Program-made: the position numbers and the translations under genes
Source of the DNA: Pelorhabdus rhamnosifermentans
GTDB lineage: Bacteria > Bacillota > Negativicutes > UMGS1260
Direction of reading: 5' to 3'
NCBI RefSeq assembly: GCF_018835585.1
Contig: NZ_JAHGVE010000011.1
Coordinates: 81,499-145,498, forward strand
Length of the DNA: 64,000 nucleotides
Shown here: positions 25,438 to 34,767 of the stretch, piece by piece
How the letters are laid out: the number at the start of each line of letters is the position of its first letter
Numbering within the stretch: the first letter of the stretch is position 1
The notes under the pieces: generated by a model
What the model saw: the letters and a program-made list of their open reading frames with translations, nothing else
What the model was told of the DNA's origin: nothing
Database searches by the model: none

Positions 25438-26754
25438 ATGCGAAATCTTTTCCGAGGTGGTATCCATCCGGATGATAACAAATTGGCAACAGCCAAAAAG
25501 CCTATTTTCGAAGCTTCAATACCAGCTAAATTAATTCTTCCAGTAAGACAGCACATTGGAGCTCCTTGTTCACCTGTAGTCAAAGTGGGTGACTTGGTGA
25601 AAAAAGGGCAGGTTATTGCAGATACGCAAGCTTTTGTTTCTGCACCGATTCATGCTTCTTCGTCAGGTAAGGTGACGGAAATAGCCAATTATCCTCATCC
25701 TGTCTTTGGTACGTGTCAGGCTATTGTCATTGAGACGGATGGACAAGATGAATGGCTGGAAGGCTTGCCTGTTGAACGTGATTGGAAATCGCTAGAAAAC
25801 AAGGAAATTGTCGGCATGATTCGGTCTGCCGGTATTGTAGGAATGGGCGGCGCAACTTTTCCAGCCCATGTAAAATTGTCTCCACCGCCTGATAAACCTA
25901 TTGACACGCTTATTTTAAATGGTTCAGAGTGTGAGCCTTATCTTACGGCTGATCATCGTGTCATGTTGGAAATGGCAGAAAAAATTATTGATGGCATGCA
26001 TATTAGCATGAAAGTGCTTAACGTAACGAAAGGTGTTATTGGTATTGAAGCAAATAAGCCTGATGCCATTGAACATTTTCAAAAACTGTTAGTTGGCAGT
26101 GATATTGAAGTTGTTGGACTTCCCACTAAGTATCCACAGGGAGCTGAAAAAAATCTCATTGTTGCTCTTACGGGCCGTGAAGTACCTTCAGGCGGATTGC
26201 CTATGGAAGTGGGCGTTGTCGTGGAAAATGCCGGGACTGCCGTGGCGATAGCTGATGCAGTCATTCGTGGATTGCCTTTAATTGAACGGGTTACGACGGT
26301 TACGGGCAGCTGTATTGCTAGTCCCCAGAATTTGCTGCTTCGTGTGGGAACCACTTTTGCTGAAGCTGTGAACATTTGCGGCGGATTTAAAGAAGAGCCG
26401 GCCAAGGTAATTATGGGTGGACCGATGATGGGAATGGCTCAACAAACTTTGGATGCGCCGATCATTAAAGGTACATCAGGTATTGTTGCTTTGAGCGCGA
26501 AAGAAATACATGATGGAGAAGAACGTCCTTGTATTCGCTGTGGTCGCTGTGTTAGCGCCTGTCCGATGGGACTTATTCCACGTGATTTCAGTATATTAGG
26601 CGAACGCAAGCTTTATGAACAAGCCAAGACGGAATGTAATCTGCTGGACTGTGTTGAATGTGGTTCCTGTGTATTCGTCTGTCCGGCTAAACGAAAGATC
26701 GTACAATATGTAAAATTGTCCAAGGCACAGCTTGCTGCCGCGGCAAAGAAATAG
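25438..26754 (+). CDS. rnfC: Rnf complex subunit C (NADH-binding)
   Basis: A 438-residue peripheral subunit. An N-terminal barrel-sandwich domain is followed by the FMN/NADH region GIVGMGGATFPAHVKL (about residue 136), an SLBB segment (about 285-315), and two [4Fe-4S] motifs, CIRCGRCVSACPMG and CVECGSCVFVCPAKR. It accepts electrons from NADH or delivers them to it at the cytoplasmic face. In anaerobes Rnf couples ferredoxin:NAD+ oxidoreduction to Na+ or H+ translocation. It is smaller than proteobacterial RnfC, which carries a long C-terminal repeat. Confidence 0.95.
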   Translation: MRNLFRGGIHPDDNKLATAKKPIFEASIPAKLILPVRQHIGAPCSPVVKVGDLVKKGQVIADTQAFVSAPIHASSSGKVTEIANYPHPVFGTCQAIVIETDGQDEWLEGLPVERDWKSLENKEIVGMIRSAGIVGMGGATFPAHVKLSPPPDKPIDTLILNGSECEPYLTADHRVMLEMAEKIIDGMHISMKVLNVTKGVIGIEANKPDAIEHFQKLLVGSDIEVVGLPTKYPQGAEKNLIVALTGREVPSGGLPMEVGVVVENAGTAVAIADAVIRGLPLIERVTTVTGSCIASPQNLLLRVGTTFAEAVNICGGFKEEPAKVIMGGPMMGMAQQTLDAPIIKGTSGIVALSAKEIHDGEERPCIRCGRCVSACPMGLIPRDFSILGERKLYEQAKTECNLLDCVECGSCVFVCPAKRKIVQYVKLSKAQLAAAAKK

Positions 26755-26764
26755 GAGGCCGCTA

Positions 26765-27739
26765 ATGAGTTCTGAGACAAAATTGGCTAGTCCCAGTTTT
26801 TTAGTATCAACTTCACCGCATATTAGAGACAATGAGTCGATTGCCCATATTATGTGGCACGTGAATTTAGCTTTAGCACCTGCGGCATTATTTTCTGTTT
26901 ATGTTTTTGGTTTACCCGCTTTGATGACCATGGTCCTTTGTATTGCCGCTGCAGTAGTAACGGAATTTTTGATTCAGAAATGGCAAGGAAAGTTGGTTAC
27001 AGTCAGTGATGGCAGTGCTTTTCTTACGGGCTTGCTCTTAGCCATGAATATCCCGGCGACATTACCTTGGTATATGGCCATTATCGGTTCTGTAGTAGCC
27101 ATTGGAATTGCGAAGCATACCATGGGTGGGTTAGGCTATAATATTTTTAATCCTGCTCTTATTGGACGTGCGTTTTTATTGGCCTCTTGGCCAATTGCCA
27201 TGACAAAATGGCCTGCTGTTGGTGCGGCTGTGGATGGTGTTTCTTCTGCTACGCCACTCGGAATTTTAAAAATGCAAGGTTATGGGCAGTTAGTTGAATC
27301 TTATGGCAGCCAGGGGGATTTATATCAATCATTGTTCTTTGGCTTTCGCGGTGGTAGCGCTGGTGAAACGTCCGTTATTTTGCTGCTCTTAGGTGGCATC
27401 TATCTGATATATCGTGGTTATATCAATTGGCAAGTTCCTGTTACCATGATTGGTACTGTTGCCATTGTTAGCTGGGTTACGGGTGGAGATCCGTTGCTCA
27501 ATATGATGGCAGGCGGTTTGATGTTAGGTGCTTTCTTTATGGCAACGGATATGGTAACCATTCCACTGACAGTCAAGGGTCAAGTGATTTTTGCTTTAGG
27601 AGCCGGTCTTTTAGTTGTTTTGATCCGTCGCGTTGGCGGTTATCCCGAAGGGGTTTGTTATGCAATTTTGTTAATGAATGCTGTAACACCTCTTATTGAC
27701 CGGGTAGTTAAGCCTATAAAATTTGGAGCCGGGAGGTAA
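26765..27739 (+). CDS. rnfD: Rnf complex subunit D
   Basis: A 324-residue membrane subunit of the NqrB/RnfD family with nine or ten hydrophobic segments. The covalent-FMN attachment motif is visible as GVSSATPLGILK near residue 160, with the Thr as expected acceptor. GGYNIFNP-like wording (GGLGYNIFNPALIGRAFLL) is also characteristic. Start ATG 26765 after GGAGGCC; the frame extending back into rnfC is rejected. Confidence 0.95.
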   Translation: MSSETKLASPSFLVSTSPHIRDNESIAHIMWHVNLALAPAALFSVYVFGLPALMTMVLCIAAAVVTEFLIQKWQGKLVTVSDGSAFLTGLLLAMNIPATLPWYMAIIGSVVAIGIAKHTMGGLGYNIFNPALIGRAFLLASWPIAMTKWPAVGAAVDGVSSATPLGILKMQGYGQLVESYGSQGDLYQSLFFGFRGGSAGETSVILLLLGGIYLIYRGYINWQVPVTMIGTVAIVSWVTGGDPLLNMMAGGLMLGAFFMATDMVTIPLTVKGQVIFALGAGLLVVLIRRVGGYPEGVCYAILLMNAVTPLIDRVVKPIKFGAGR

Positions 27740-27744
27740 CAGCT

Positions 27745-28293
27745 ATGGCACACGGTAACGATAGTATATTGAAAAGTGGCGGAAATCTGGCTATGGCCTG
27801 TATTCTGTCAGGCGCCGTTATTGCTGGTACTTACGCTATAACAGCTCCTGTTGCGGCTGAACAGGCTGTGAATCAAAAGGCTAAAGCCATGCGGGAACTT
27901 GTTCCCGATGGACAAAAGTTTGAGCCTATCGCTGGAAAAACGGATTGGTATTCTGTGCTTAAAGACGGTAAAACCATTGCTTATGTTGTTCCTGCCGAAG
28001 GAAAGGGTTATGGCGGTTCTATTAAAATGGTAGCTGCGGTTACACCTGATGGTAAAGCCATTGACTATAAGATCTTATCTCATAATGAAACACCAGGGCT
28101 TGGCGATAATGCGACGAAAGATCAATTTCGTAAGCAGTTTAAGGGAAAAGCAGCTGCTGATTTGACAGTAGTCAAAACGCCAACAGATAAAAATATCCAA
28201 GCGCTTACGGGTGCTACAATTACTTCCAAGGCAGTTACGTTAAGTATTCAAAAAGCCGTGGAAGAGGTTATGCAATATACATCTAATAAGTAA
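27745..28293 (+). CDS. rnfG: Rnf complex subunit G (FMN-binding)
   Basis: A 182-residue protein with one N-terminal membrane anchor (residues 12-34) and an extracytoplasmic FMN-binding domain. The flavinylation motif is LTGATITSKAVT (about residue 155), with Thr as FMN acceptor, and the HNETPGLG segment at about 113 is conserved in RnfG. ApbE, which attaches this FMN, is encoded 2.3 kb downstream. Confidence 0.95.
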   Translation: MAHGNDSILKSGGNLAMACILSGAVIAGTYAITAPVAAEQAVNQKAKAMRELVPDGQKFEPIAGKTDWYSVLKDGKTIAYVVPAEGKGYGGSIKMVAAVTPDGKAIDYKILSHNETPGLGDNATKDQFRKQFKGKAAADLTVVKTPTDKNIQALTGATITSKAVTLSIQKAVEEVMQYTSNK

Positions 28294-28306
28294 GGGGGGG
28301 CTAAAG

Positions 28307-28969
28307 GTGAGTCTCTGGCAAATCTTTTACAAAGGCTTATTTGACCAAAACCCGATTTTTCGGCTAGCGCTCAGTTTATGTCCGGCGCTTGCTGTGACAA
28401 GTACGGCTTTAAATGGCTTGGCAATGGGGCTTTCAGTATTATTCGTTATTACGGCCAATAATACGGTAGTTTCGATTTTTCGCCATCACATTAATCCGAC
28501 TGTGCGGGTACCAGTATTTATTACCATCATTGCTACACTAGTAACGGTAGTGCAACTTTCACTTGCTGCCTATTTTCCTGATTTATATAAAGCCTTAGGC
28601 ATTTATTTGGCATTGATTGTTGTTTTTGCTATTATCTTAGCACGTGCTGAAGTTTTTGCCATGAAAAATGGTGTGATTCCGTCTTTCTTTGATGGACTTG
28701 GCATGGGAACCGGATTCGCAGGTGCCATGGTTTTAATTGGCGTTATTCGTGAGTTATTTGGCACGGGTTCAGTTTTTGGCATGCAAGTATTTGGTGCATG
28801 GTACAATCCGGCATTAATTGTTATTTTGCCACCTGGAGGATTTCTTGTTATTGGTCTTTTAATCGGTATTTTTAATCTGATGGAAGAATCTCAGAATCGT
28901 CGCCGTGAACAAAAGGCCAAAGAACAATCATCAATCGGCACAGCCGCATTGCGAGGTGATGCATCATGA
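28307..28969 (+). CDS. rnfE: Rnf complex subunit E
   Basis: A 220-residue integral membrane protein of the RnfE/NqrD family with six membrane segments; PALAVTSTALNGLAMG and the AEVFAMKNGVIPSFFDG loop are typical. With RnfA it forms an inverted-topology pair holding an intramembrane Fe-S cluster. The start is GTG at 28307 after AAAGG. The 3' end overlaps rnfA by four bases (ATGA). Confidence 0.95.
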   Translation: MSLWQIFYKGLFDQNPIFRLALSLCPALAVTSTALNGLAMGLSVLFVITANNTVVSIFRHHINPTVRVPVFITIIATLVTVVQLSLAAYFPDLYKALGIYLALIVVFAIILARAEVFAMKNGVIPSFFDGLGMGTGFAGAMVLIGVIRELFGTGSVFGMQVFGAWYNPALIVILPPGGFLVIGLLIGIFNLMEESQNRRREQKAKEQSSIGTAALRGDAS

Positions 28970-29556
28970 CGGAAGTAGCTGAATATTTTACACTCTTTAT
29001 GGGTGCTGTTATTGTGAATAACTTTGTTTTAACTCGTTTCTTGGGACTCTGTATTTTCTTTGGTGTATCCAAGAATCTCAATGCCTCTATTGGTATGGGC
29101 ATGGCTGTTACTTCAGTTATGACGCTCAGTTCCATGCTTGCCTGGGCTATTTATAATTTTGTTTTGGCTCCTTATCATTTGACTTTTTTAACAACCGTTG
29201 TATTTGTTGTATTGATTGCCAGCTTTGTTCAATTGCTGGAAATCATTATTAAAAAATTTGTTCCTACTTTATACAACCTGTGGGGCATTTATCTTGTGTT
29301 AATTGCCACGAATTGCATTGTACTTGCAGTGCCACTGATCATTTCTGAGTCCGCTTATAGCTTTTCTAAATCTGTTGTATTTGCCATTGGTTCAGGTGCC
29401 GGTTTTGCCTTGGCGATTATCTTAATGGCGAGTCTCAGGGAAAAACTCCAATACGCGGATGTACCGAAATCAATTGATGGTCTGGGCATTGCCTTTATTT
29501 TAGCTGGCTTACTGGCTCTCTCATTTTTTGGATTTTCCGGTATGATTCCATTATAA
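28966..29556 (+). CDS. rnfA: Rnf complex subunit A
   Basis: A 196-residue integral membrane protein with six segments. NNFVLTRFLGLCIFFGVS and the NCIVLAVPLI segment hold the conserved Cys residues that, with those of RnfE, are thought to bind the intramembrane [2Fe-2S] cluster. Start overlaps the rnfE stop. Confidence 0.95.
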   Translation: MTEVAEYFTLFMGAVIVNNFVLTRFLGLCIFFGVSKNLNASIGMGMAVTSVMTLSSMLAWAIYNFVLAPYHLTFLTTVVFVVLIASFVQLLEIIIKKFVPTLYNLWGIYLVLIATNCIVLAVPLIISESAYSFSKSVVFAIGSGAGFALAIILMASLREKLQYADVPKSIDGLGIAFILAGLLALSFFGFSGMIPL

Positions 29557-29577
29557 AACGGCAAGGAGTAGATCATC

Positions 29578-30435
29578 ATGAATACGTCCATCCTAATTTT
29601 GCTGGTTATGGCGGCGTTAGGGATTACTTTTGGTTTGATCCTCGCTTTTGCCAATAAAAAATTTGCAATCGAGGTCAACCCGTTGATTCACATTGTCGAA
29701 GATGTTTTGCCAAAGGGACAATGTGGTGCTTGCGGTTATGCTGGTTGTATGGCTTATGCCGAAGCAGTTGTCACGAATCCTGACGTTCCGCCGAATATGT
29801 GTGTACCTGGTAAAGCAGTTGTAGCTGCACGTGTTGCCGAACTGACTGGAAAAAAAGCGGAAGAAGTTGAACCGCGTGTAGCAAGAATCATGTGCAGTGG
29901 CGGTCTTGAACAGGCCAAACGCAGTTATGAATATAAAGGGGTCCAAACGTGTGCGGCTGCCAATGTGTTATTTGGCGGGCCGAAAAGTTGTGCCTATGGC
30001 TGTTTGGGTTTTGGTGATTGCGTAGCCACTTGTCCTTTTGGTGCTATGACACTTGGGGAGAATCATTTGCCTCAAATTGATAAAGAAAAATGCACAGGCT
30101 GCGGCGCTTGCCAAAAAGTTTGTCCGAAACAGGTTATTGATCTGACACCACTTACAGCGAATGTTCATGTCAGCTGTAAATCGTTAGCCAAAGGTGCCGA
30201 GGTACGTAAGATCTGTACTGTTGGTTGCTTAAGCTGTACCTTATGTATGCGTCAATGTACACATGACGCCATTAAGATGGTGAATAATTTACCTGTTGTT
30301 GATCATAGTAAGTGTGTTGAATGTACGGAAGCAAAATGTGTTGAAAAGTGTCCAACGAAAGCCATTCATCTGATTCGTCAAGCTGCCGGGGAGCCTCCTG
30401 TTGTGAAAGCACCCGCTCAGGCACAGCCAATGTGA
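29578..30435 (+). CDS. rnfB: Rnf complex subunit B (polyferredoxin)
   Basis: A 285-residue subunit: an N-terminal membrane helix (residues 5-25), the [4Fe-4S] domain with GQCGACGYAGC, and then several ferredoxin motifs (CAYGCLGFGDCVATCP, CTGCGACQKVCP, CLSCTLCMRQC, CVECTEAKCVEKCP). It accepts electrons from reduced ferredoxin. The larger cluster number than in proteobacterial RnfB is usual in Firmicutes. Last gene of the rnf operon. Confidence 0.95.
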   Translation: MNTSILILLVMAALGITFGLILAFANKKFAIEVNPLIHIVEDVLPKGQCGACGYAGCMAYAEAVVTNPDVPPNMCVPGKAVVAARVAELTGKKAEEVEPRVARIMCSGGLEQAKRSYEYKGVQTCAAANVLFGGPKSCAYGCLGFGDCVATCPFGAMTLGENHLPQIDKEKCTGCGACQKVCPKQVIDLTPLTANVHVSCKSLAKGAEVRKICTVGCLSCTLCMRQCTHDAIKMVNNLPVVDHSKCVECTEAKCVEKCPTKAIHLIRQAAGEPPVVKAPAQAQPM

Positions 30436-30482
30436 CGAATGCTGGCTGAACAGCAATGAATAAAACAAGAATCTAGGTCAAA

Positions 30483-30519
30483 AAAGGGCTGTTGACGCCA
30501 TGTCAGCGGCCCTTTTAAA
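30483..30519 (+). terminator. Intrinsic terminator after rnfB
   Basis: AAAAGGGCTGTTGAC (30483-30497) pairs with GTCAGCGGCCCTTTT (30503-30517), including G-T pairs. The following T-run is within the stem, so read-through to apbE is possible. Confidence 0.7.
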
Positions 30520-30545
30520 CGATAGAAATAGAGAGTGTGCGATAA

Positions 30546-31547
30546 ATGAATGTTCGAGTGATACTAAAAAGCTTAGGGGTGCTATGTTTTGCCCTTTTTT
30601 TTTCCGGCTGTATGACAGCACCTAAGCCATATGAGCAGACAGCTTTTGCCTTAGATACAGTCATTGATATTACAGCTTATGGGCCGAATGCCGAAGAAGC
30701 AGTGCAAAAATCGCTGAATGAAATGACACGCTTAGAGTCCTTGTTAAGTAATTATCAGGAAAATAGTGAGATTACAGCTATTAATAAACAAGCGGGTGGC
30801 CCTGCCGTTTCGATTAGTCTTGAAACTGAGCAGGTTTTACAGCAAGCTTTACGTTATGCAACGGTGACAAACGGGGCTTTTGATCCAACCATTGGACCCA
30901 TTGTGGAATTATGGGGGATTGGTAAAAAGGATGATTTTGTTCCCAGTGATGCCGAAATTTCCGCTGCTTTAAAGCACGTGAATTATCATCGTTTAGAACT
31001 TGATACAACAAAACATACGGCTCGTTTGCTTGATAAAGGCATGTCCATTGATGTAGGCGGTGTCGCCAAGGGCTATATTTTAGACCATATGGAAGCTATT
31101 TTAAAAGCAGAAGGTATTCAATCGGCTTTGCTCAATGGCGGCGGTGATATCCGGGTCATTGGCAATAAACCCGATGGAACTCCCTGGCGGATTGGCCTGC
31201 AAAACCCTCGGGATACGGAAGGTATTTCCGCTAAGATTTCCCTTGATAAATGGAATGATATTGAAACATCAGGAGATTATCAGCGTTTTTTTGATCGTGA
31301 TGGCGTGCGGTATCATCATATTTTTGATCCAAAAACAGGCAAACCCACGCATACCTTGTCTTCGGCAAGTACAGTTTTGCGTGAAGGGATGGAAGATTTT
31401 CCATCGAATGCCCTTCTTGTGCTGGGTAAAGAACAATCATTGGAGTTACTCAAGCAATTTCCAGGAATTGAGGCCATTTTTGTCGATCTTGATGGCAATG
31501 TGTCCTATACCCCCGGACTTGCTGGTAGTATTGAGACAGATAGGTGA
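30546..31547 (+). CDS. apbE: FAD:protein FMN transferase (ApbE) lipoprotein
   Basis: A 333-residue ApbE. A lipoprotein signal with lipobox FFSGC (Cys near residue 22) places it outside the inner membrane. The catalytic domain shows MSIDVGGVAKGYILD, LNGGGDIRVIG and the metal-binding HHIFDPKTGKP segment. It transfers FMN from FAD to Thr residues in RnfD and RnfG, whose acceptor motifs are encoded just upstream. The next gene starts seven bases after the stop. Confidence 0.94.
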   Translation: MNVRVILKSLGVLCFALFFSGCMTAPKPYEQTAFALDTVIDITAYGPNAEEAVQKSLNEMTRLESLLSNYQENSEITAINKQAGGPAVSISLETEQVLQQALRYATVTNGAFDPTIGPIVELWGIGKKDDFVPSDAEISAALKHVNYHRLELDTTKHTARLLDKGMSIDVGGVAKGYILDHMEAILKAEGIQSALLNGGGDIRVIGNKPDGTPWRIGLQNPRDTEGISAKISLDKWNDIETSGDYQRFFDRDGVRYHHIFDPKTGKPTHTLSSASTVLREGMEDFPSNALLVLGKEQSLELLKQFPGIEAIFVDLDGNVSYTPGLAGSIETDR

Positions 31548-31553
31548 TGCGTT

Positions 31554-31928
31554 GTGTTGACCTGGGGTGATAGAATATTAATTGCTCTCTTAGTTATTTG
31601 CTCATTGGCAGGGATTGCCTTGCCATTTTTTTCTCAGTCTGCTGCGGCCCAGTCGGAAGCCGTGATTTCCGTAGCCGGAAAAGTTGTTAAAACGGTGAAA
31701 CTTGATGGACATCAAGAACAGCTTACTATTGACGGTGACAGCGGTTATAATATTGTGCAGATTGAAGGCAAGCAAGTTCGTGTGATTGAGTCGAATTGTC
31801 CAGATCAACTCTGTGTAAAGCAAGGTTGGATTAGCCGGTCGCCGCAGCAGATTGTTTGTTTGCCCAATCGGATTGTTGTAAAAATAATCCATGGGAAGTC
31901 CAGCGATGTAGATACCATTATGCGCTAA
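31554..31928 (+). CDS. NusG domain II-containing exported protein
   Basis: A 124-residue protein with a single N-terminal membrane segment or signal anchor (residues 8-30) and a small beta-rich domain: VVKTVKLDGHQEQLTI, then VRVIESNCPDQLCVKQGWIS and IVCLPNRIVVKI. The paired Cys in CPDQLC and the CLPN segment are the hallmark of the NusG-domain-II family (PF07009). Such genes commonly sit between apbE and a Gx transporter in Firmicutes, but their function is unknown. GTG start at 31554. Confidence 0.8.
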   Translation: MLTWGDRILIALLVICSLAGIALPFFSQSAAAQSEAVISVAGKVVKTVKLDGHQEQLTIDGDSGYNIVQIEGKQVRVIESNCPDQLCVKQGWISRSPQQIVCLPNRIVVKIIHGKSSDVDTIMR

Positions 31929-31941
31929 GGGGAGAACAATT

Positions 31942-32469
31942 ATGACCAATCGAAAAATCATTCATTTAGCCCTTCTGGTCTCCATGGCTGGCGTGTTGCA
32001 TTTTATTGAAACGATTTTGCCCATTCCGCTACCTATTCCCGGTTTTAAATTGGGGTTAGCCAACATCATTACCTTGTTTGTCATTGTTGTGTACGGATTG
32101 CGTGAAGCTCTTATCGTGTCTTTCTTACGTACAACCTTAGGAACCCTTATGGCGGGTTCTTTGTTTAGCCTGCCCTTTCTTATGGGATTAGCTGGCGCTG
32201 TTGCTGCCTGCTTGATAATGTACGTAGTTTTTCATCGCTTTACGCCGCTTTTTTCACTTATTGGCGTGAGCGTTCTTGGGGCCGTCGGACATAATGCTAT
32301 GCAATTATTGATTGCTATGGCTGTTTTAAATTTGACTGATCTAATTTTTTATTTTCCTTACTTGGTGCTTTTTGCTGTTGGGACGGGAACGATTACTGGA
32401 CTGATCATCGCAGGTGTACTTCGAAAACTGCCTCTGGCCTTATGGGGAGTGCCGCTGCCCAAGATTTAG
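31942..32469 (+). CDS. Gx transporter family / HepS-like membrane protein
   Basis: A 175-residue protein with five or six hydrophobic segments. LHFIETILPIPLPIPGFKLG followed by LANIITLFVIVVYG is characteristic of the family annotated as Gx transporter or heptaprenyl diphosphate synthase component I. It resembles the S-components of ECF transporters. Its place after apbE and the NusG-II protein is a recurrent arrangement next to rnf; a link with flavin or isoprenoid supply is suggested only by context. Confidence 0.78.
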   Translation: MTNRKIIHLALLVSMAGVLHFIETILPIPLPIPGFKLGLANIITLFVIVVYGLREALIVSFLRTTLGTLMAGSLFSLPFLMGLAGAVAACLIMYVVFHRFTPLFSLIGVSVLGAVGHNAMQLLIAMAVLNLTDLIFYFPYLVLFAVGTGTITGLIIAGVLRKLPLALWGVPLPKI

Positions 32470-32492
32470 TCGATTTTATGGGAGAGTACAAA

Positions 32493-34637
32493 ATGTTAGA
32501 AAAAGCACGAAAAATTTTACAAAAATATTATGGTTACCGCGATTTTCGGCCTGGTCAGGCGGATATTATTCAAAGTCTATTGACAGGCCAGGATACAGTG
32601 GCCATTATGCCGACGGGTGCTGGAAAATCCTTGTGTTTTCAGCTGCCTGCCTTGCTGCTGCCTGGCATAACGATTGTCATTTCACCGCTCATTTCGTTGA
32701 TGAAGGATCAAGTGGACATGCTGGAAAGTCTAGGAATTCCGGCGACTTTTATTAATAGTTCTTTAACAGCGAATGAAGTAAATGAACGCATTGAAAGTGC
32801 TAAGTTAGGGCGCTACAAATTGTTATATGTTGCACCGGAGCGTTTAGAATCAGAGGCTTTTCAGTTTCTCATGAAAACCTTGGATATATCTCTTCTTGCC
32901 ATTGATGAAGCTCACTGTATTTCACAGTGGGGCCATGATTTCAGGCCCAGCTATCGGGCGGTAGGTCCCTTTGTTGCCCGTCTTGCGAAGCGGCCTGTTG
33001 TGGGTGCTTTTACAGCTACAGCCACAGAAAAGGTTAAGCAAGATATGATTGAACTCTTAGTGCTAAGAAAACCAGCTATTTATTTTACTGGTTTTGACCG
33101 GCCCAATTTATTGTTTACGGTCATGCGTGGCGAAAATAAGCAGGATTTTGTTTTACATTATCTAGCTGCTCATAAGAATGAATCAGGGATTATTTATGCA
33201 TCAACGCGTAAAGAAGTGGATCACTTATATACACTTTTGCATAAGAAAGGCTACGTTGTTGGTAAATATCATGCCGGTCTTAGCGATGAGGAGCGCCGAA
33301 AAAATCAGGAAGTCTTTATTCGTGATGACATGAACATTATGGTGGCTACCAATGCTTTCGGCATGGGGATTGATAAATCAGATGTGCGGTATGTCATTCA
33401 TTACAATATGCCAAAGAATATGGAATCTTACTATCAAGAGGCTGGCAGGGCCGGCCGTGACGGCGAGCCGAGTGAATGTATTTTGCTATTCGGTGCGCAA
33501 GACGTTTTGCTGCAAAAATTTCTCATTGAACAAACTGTCGGGGACTCTGAGCGCAAAGCCAATGAATTTGGCAAACTGCAAGCCATGGTGGACTATTGCC
33601 ATACACCCAATTGTTTGCGTCAGTATATTTTAGCCTACTTTGGCGAGAAAATGGCAAACGCTGAATGTGGCAACTGTAGCAATTGCCAGGATGACGCGGA
33701 ACTCACGGATATTACCATTGATGCGCAAAAGGTATTTTCCTGTGTGCTTCGTATGAAAGAGCGCTATGGTGTGAACTTAATTGCCGATGTGCTCAAGGGA
33801 TCAAAAAATAAAAAAGTTTTGCAGCAAAATTTTGATGAATTAACTGTTTATGGAATTCTCCGCTCCGATAGCCTGCAAGATATTAGAGACTTGATTAATC
33901 GGTTGATTGCTACAGGTTATTTGGCTCTGACGGAAAGTGAATATCCTATCGTTCAGATAACAGATTCTGCCACTCATGTCTTACGTGGAGATACGAAAGT
34001 ATGGCAAAAAACGCCGAAACGACCGCAAAAAGTTACAGCAGATAATTCTTTGTTTGAATTGCTCCGAACCTTGCGTAAGAAAATTGCTGATGAAGGAAAA
34101 GTGCCGCCTTATGTGGTATTTGCCGATAGTACACTCAAAGAAATGTGTGAAAGCTTGCCACTCGATAGACAAGCCTTGCGTTTAATCAAGGGGGTGGGTG
34201 AAACGAAACTTGAACGTTATGGTGATGATTTTTTGCAAGTCCTTCAGCAATATGCTGCCGAGAATCCAAGTGTGCCAGCGGCTAAGACGGAGGCGAAAGT
34301 TCCGGCAGTTCCTATTGAGCCGTCTGATACAATTCCCAGTCACATCGTAACATTAAATATGTATCAGTCAGGATTATCACTCAAAAAAATTGCAATGGAG
34401 CGTCAGCTCAAAGAACTGACTGTGCAAGATCATTTAATGCGCTGCAGTTTGGAAGGCTACGATATTGACTGGACGCCGCTTATTCCAGCTCAGTATGAAG
34501 CCCTCATTCTTCAGAAGATCAATGAACTCGGGGCCGAGAAGTTGAGGCCCTTAAAGGAAGCATTGCCTGATGAAATCGATTATGCCGCCATTAAAGCAAC
34601 GATTTGTAAATATCAGAACACTCTAGGGCGTAAGTGA
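32493..34637 (+). CDS. recQ: ATP-dependent DNA helicase RecQ
   Basis: A 714-residue RecQ helicase. Motif 0/I are RDFRPGQADIIQ and MPTGAGKSLCFQ, motif II is DEAHCISQWGHDFRP, and motif VI is QEAGRAGRDGEPS. The RecQ-C zinc site is made by CHTPNCLRQYIL with CGNCSNC. A winged helix (about 405-500) and an HRDC domain (about 515-590) follow, and the C-terminal 100 residues contain a HTH_40-like segment (SHIVTLNMYQSGLSLKKIA). It acts in recombinational repair. ATG 32493 follows GGGAGAG; longer starts overlap the preceding gene. Confidence 0.94.
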   Translation: MLEKARKILQKYYGYRDFRPGQADIIQSLLTGQDTVAIMPTGAGKSLCFQLPALLLPGITIVISPLISLMKDQVDMLESLGIPATFINSSLTANEVNERIESAKLGRYKLLYVAPERLESEAFQFLMKTLDISLLAIDEAHCISQWGHDFRPSYRAVGPFVARLAKRPVVGAFTATATEKVKQDMIELLVLRKPAIYFTGFDRPNLLFTVMRGENKQDFVLHYLAAHKNESGIIYASTRKEVDHLYTLLHKKGYVVGKYHAGLSDEERRKNQEVFIRDDMNIMVATNAFGMGIDKSDVRYVIHYNMPKNMESYYQEAGRAGRDGEPSECILLFGAQDVLLQKFLIEQTVGDSERKANEFGKLQAMVDYCHTPNCLRQYILAYFGEKMANAECGNCSNCQDDAELTDITIDAQKVFSCVLRMKERYGVNLIADVLKGSKNKKVLQQNFDELTVYGILRSDSLQDIRDLINRLIATGYLALTESEYPIVQITDSATHVLRGDTKVWQKTPKRPQKVTADNSLFELLRTLRKKIADEGKVPPYVVFADSTLKEMCESLPLDRQALRLIKGVGETKLERYGDDFLQVLQQYAAENPSVPAAKTEAKVPAVPIEPSDTIPSHIVTLNMYQSGLSLKKIAMERQLKELTVQDHLMRCSLEGYDIDWTPLIPAQYEALILQKINELGAEKLRPLKEALPDEIDYAAIKATICKYQNTLGRK

Positions 34638-34669
34638 GTTTCATAACATAGCCTATTTGTTTGAATAGC

Positions 34670-34710
34670 AAAAGCTCTCAAGTTAGTTTATTCTGACTTG
34701 GGGGCTTTTC
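34670..34710 (+). terminator. Intrinsic terminator after recQ
   Basis: AAAAGCTCTCAAGT (34670-34683) pairs with ACTTGGGGGCTTTT (34696-34709) using G-T pairs. Confidence 0.8.
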
Positions 34711-34752
34711 ATATTGCGGGCGTTCCTACTTGACTTTCGCTTGTAGCAATAT
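34711..34752. repeat. Short interspersed palindromic repeat, copy 1
   Basis: ATATTGC at 34711 and GCAATAT ending at 34752 are inverted and enclose GGGCGTTCC and TACTTGACTTTCGCTT. The same core recurs at 38410-38458 with a seven-base insertion. It lies between the convergent recQ and selD genes. Confidence 0.6.
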
Positions 34753-34767
34753 GATTGTGACAGGACA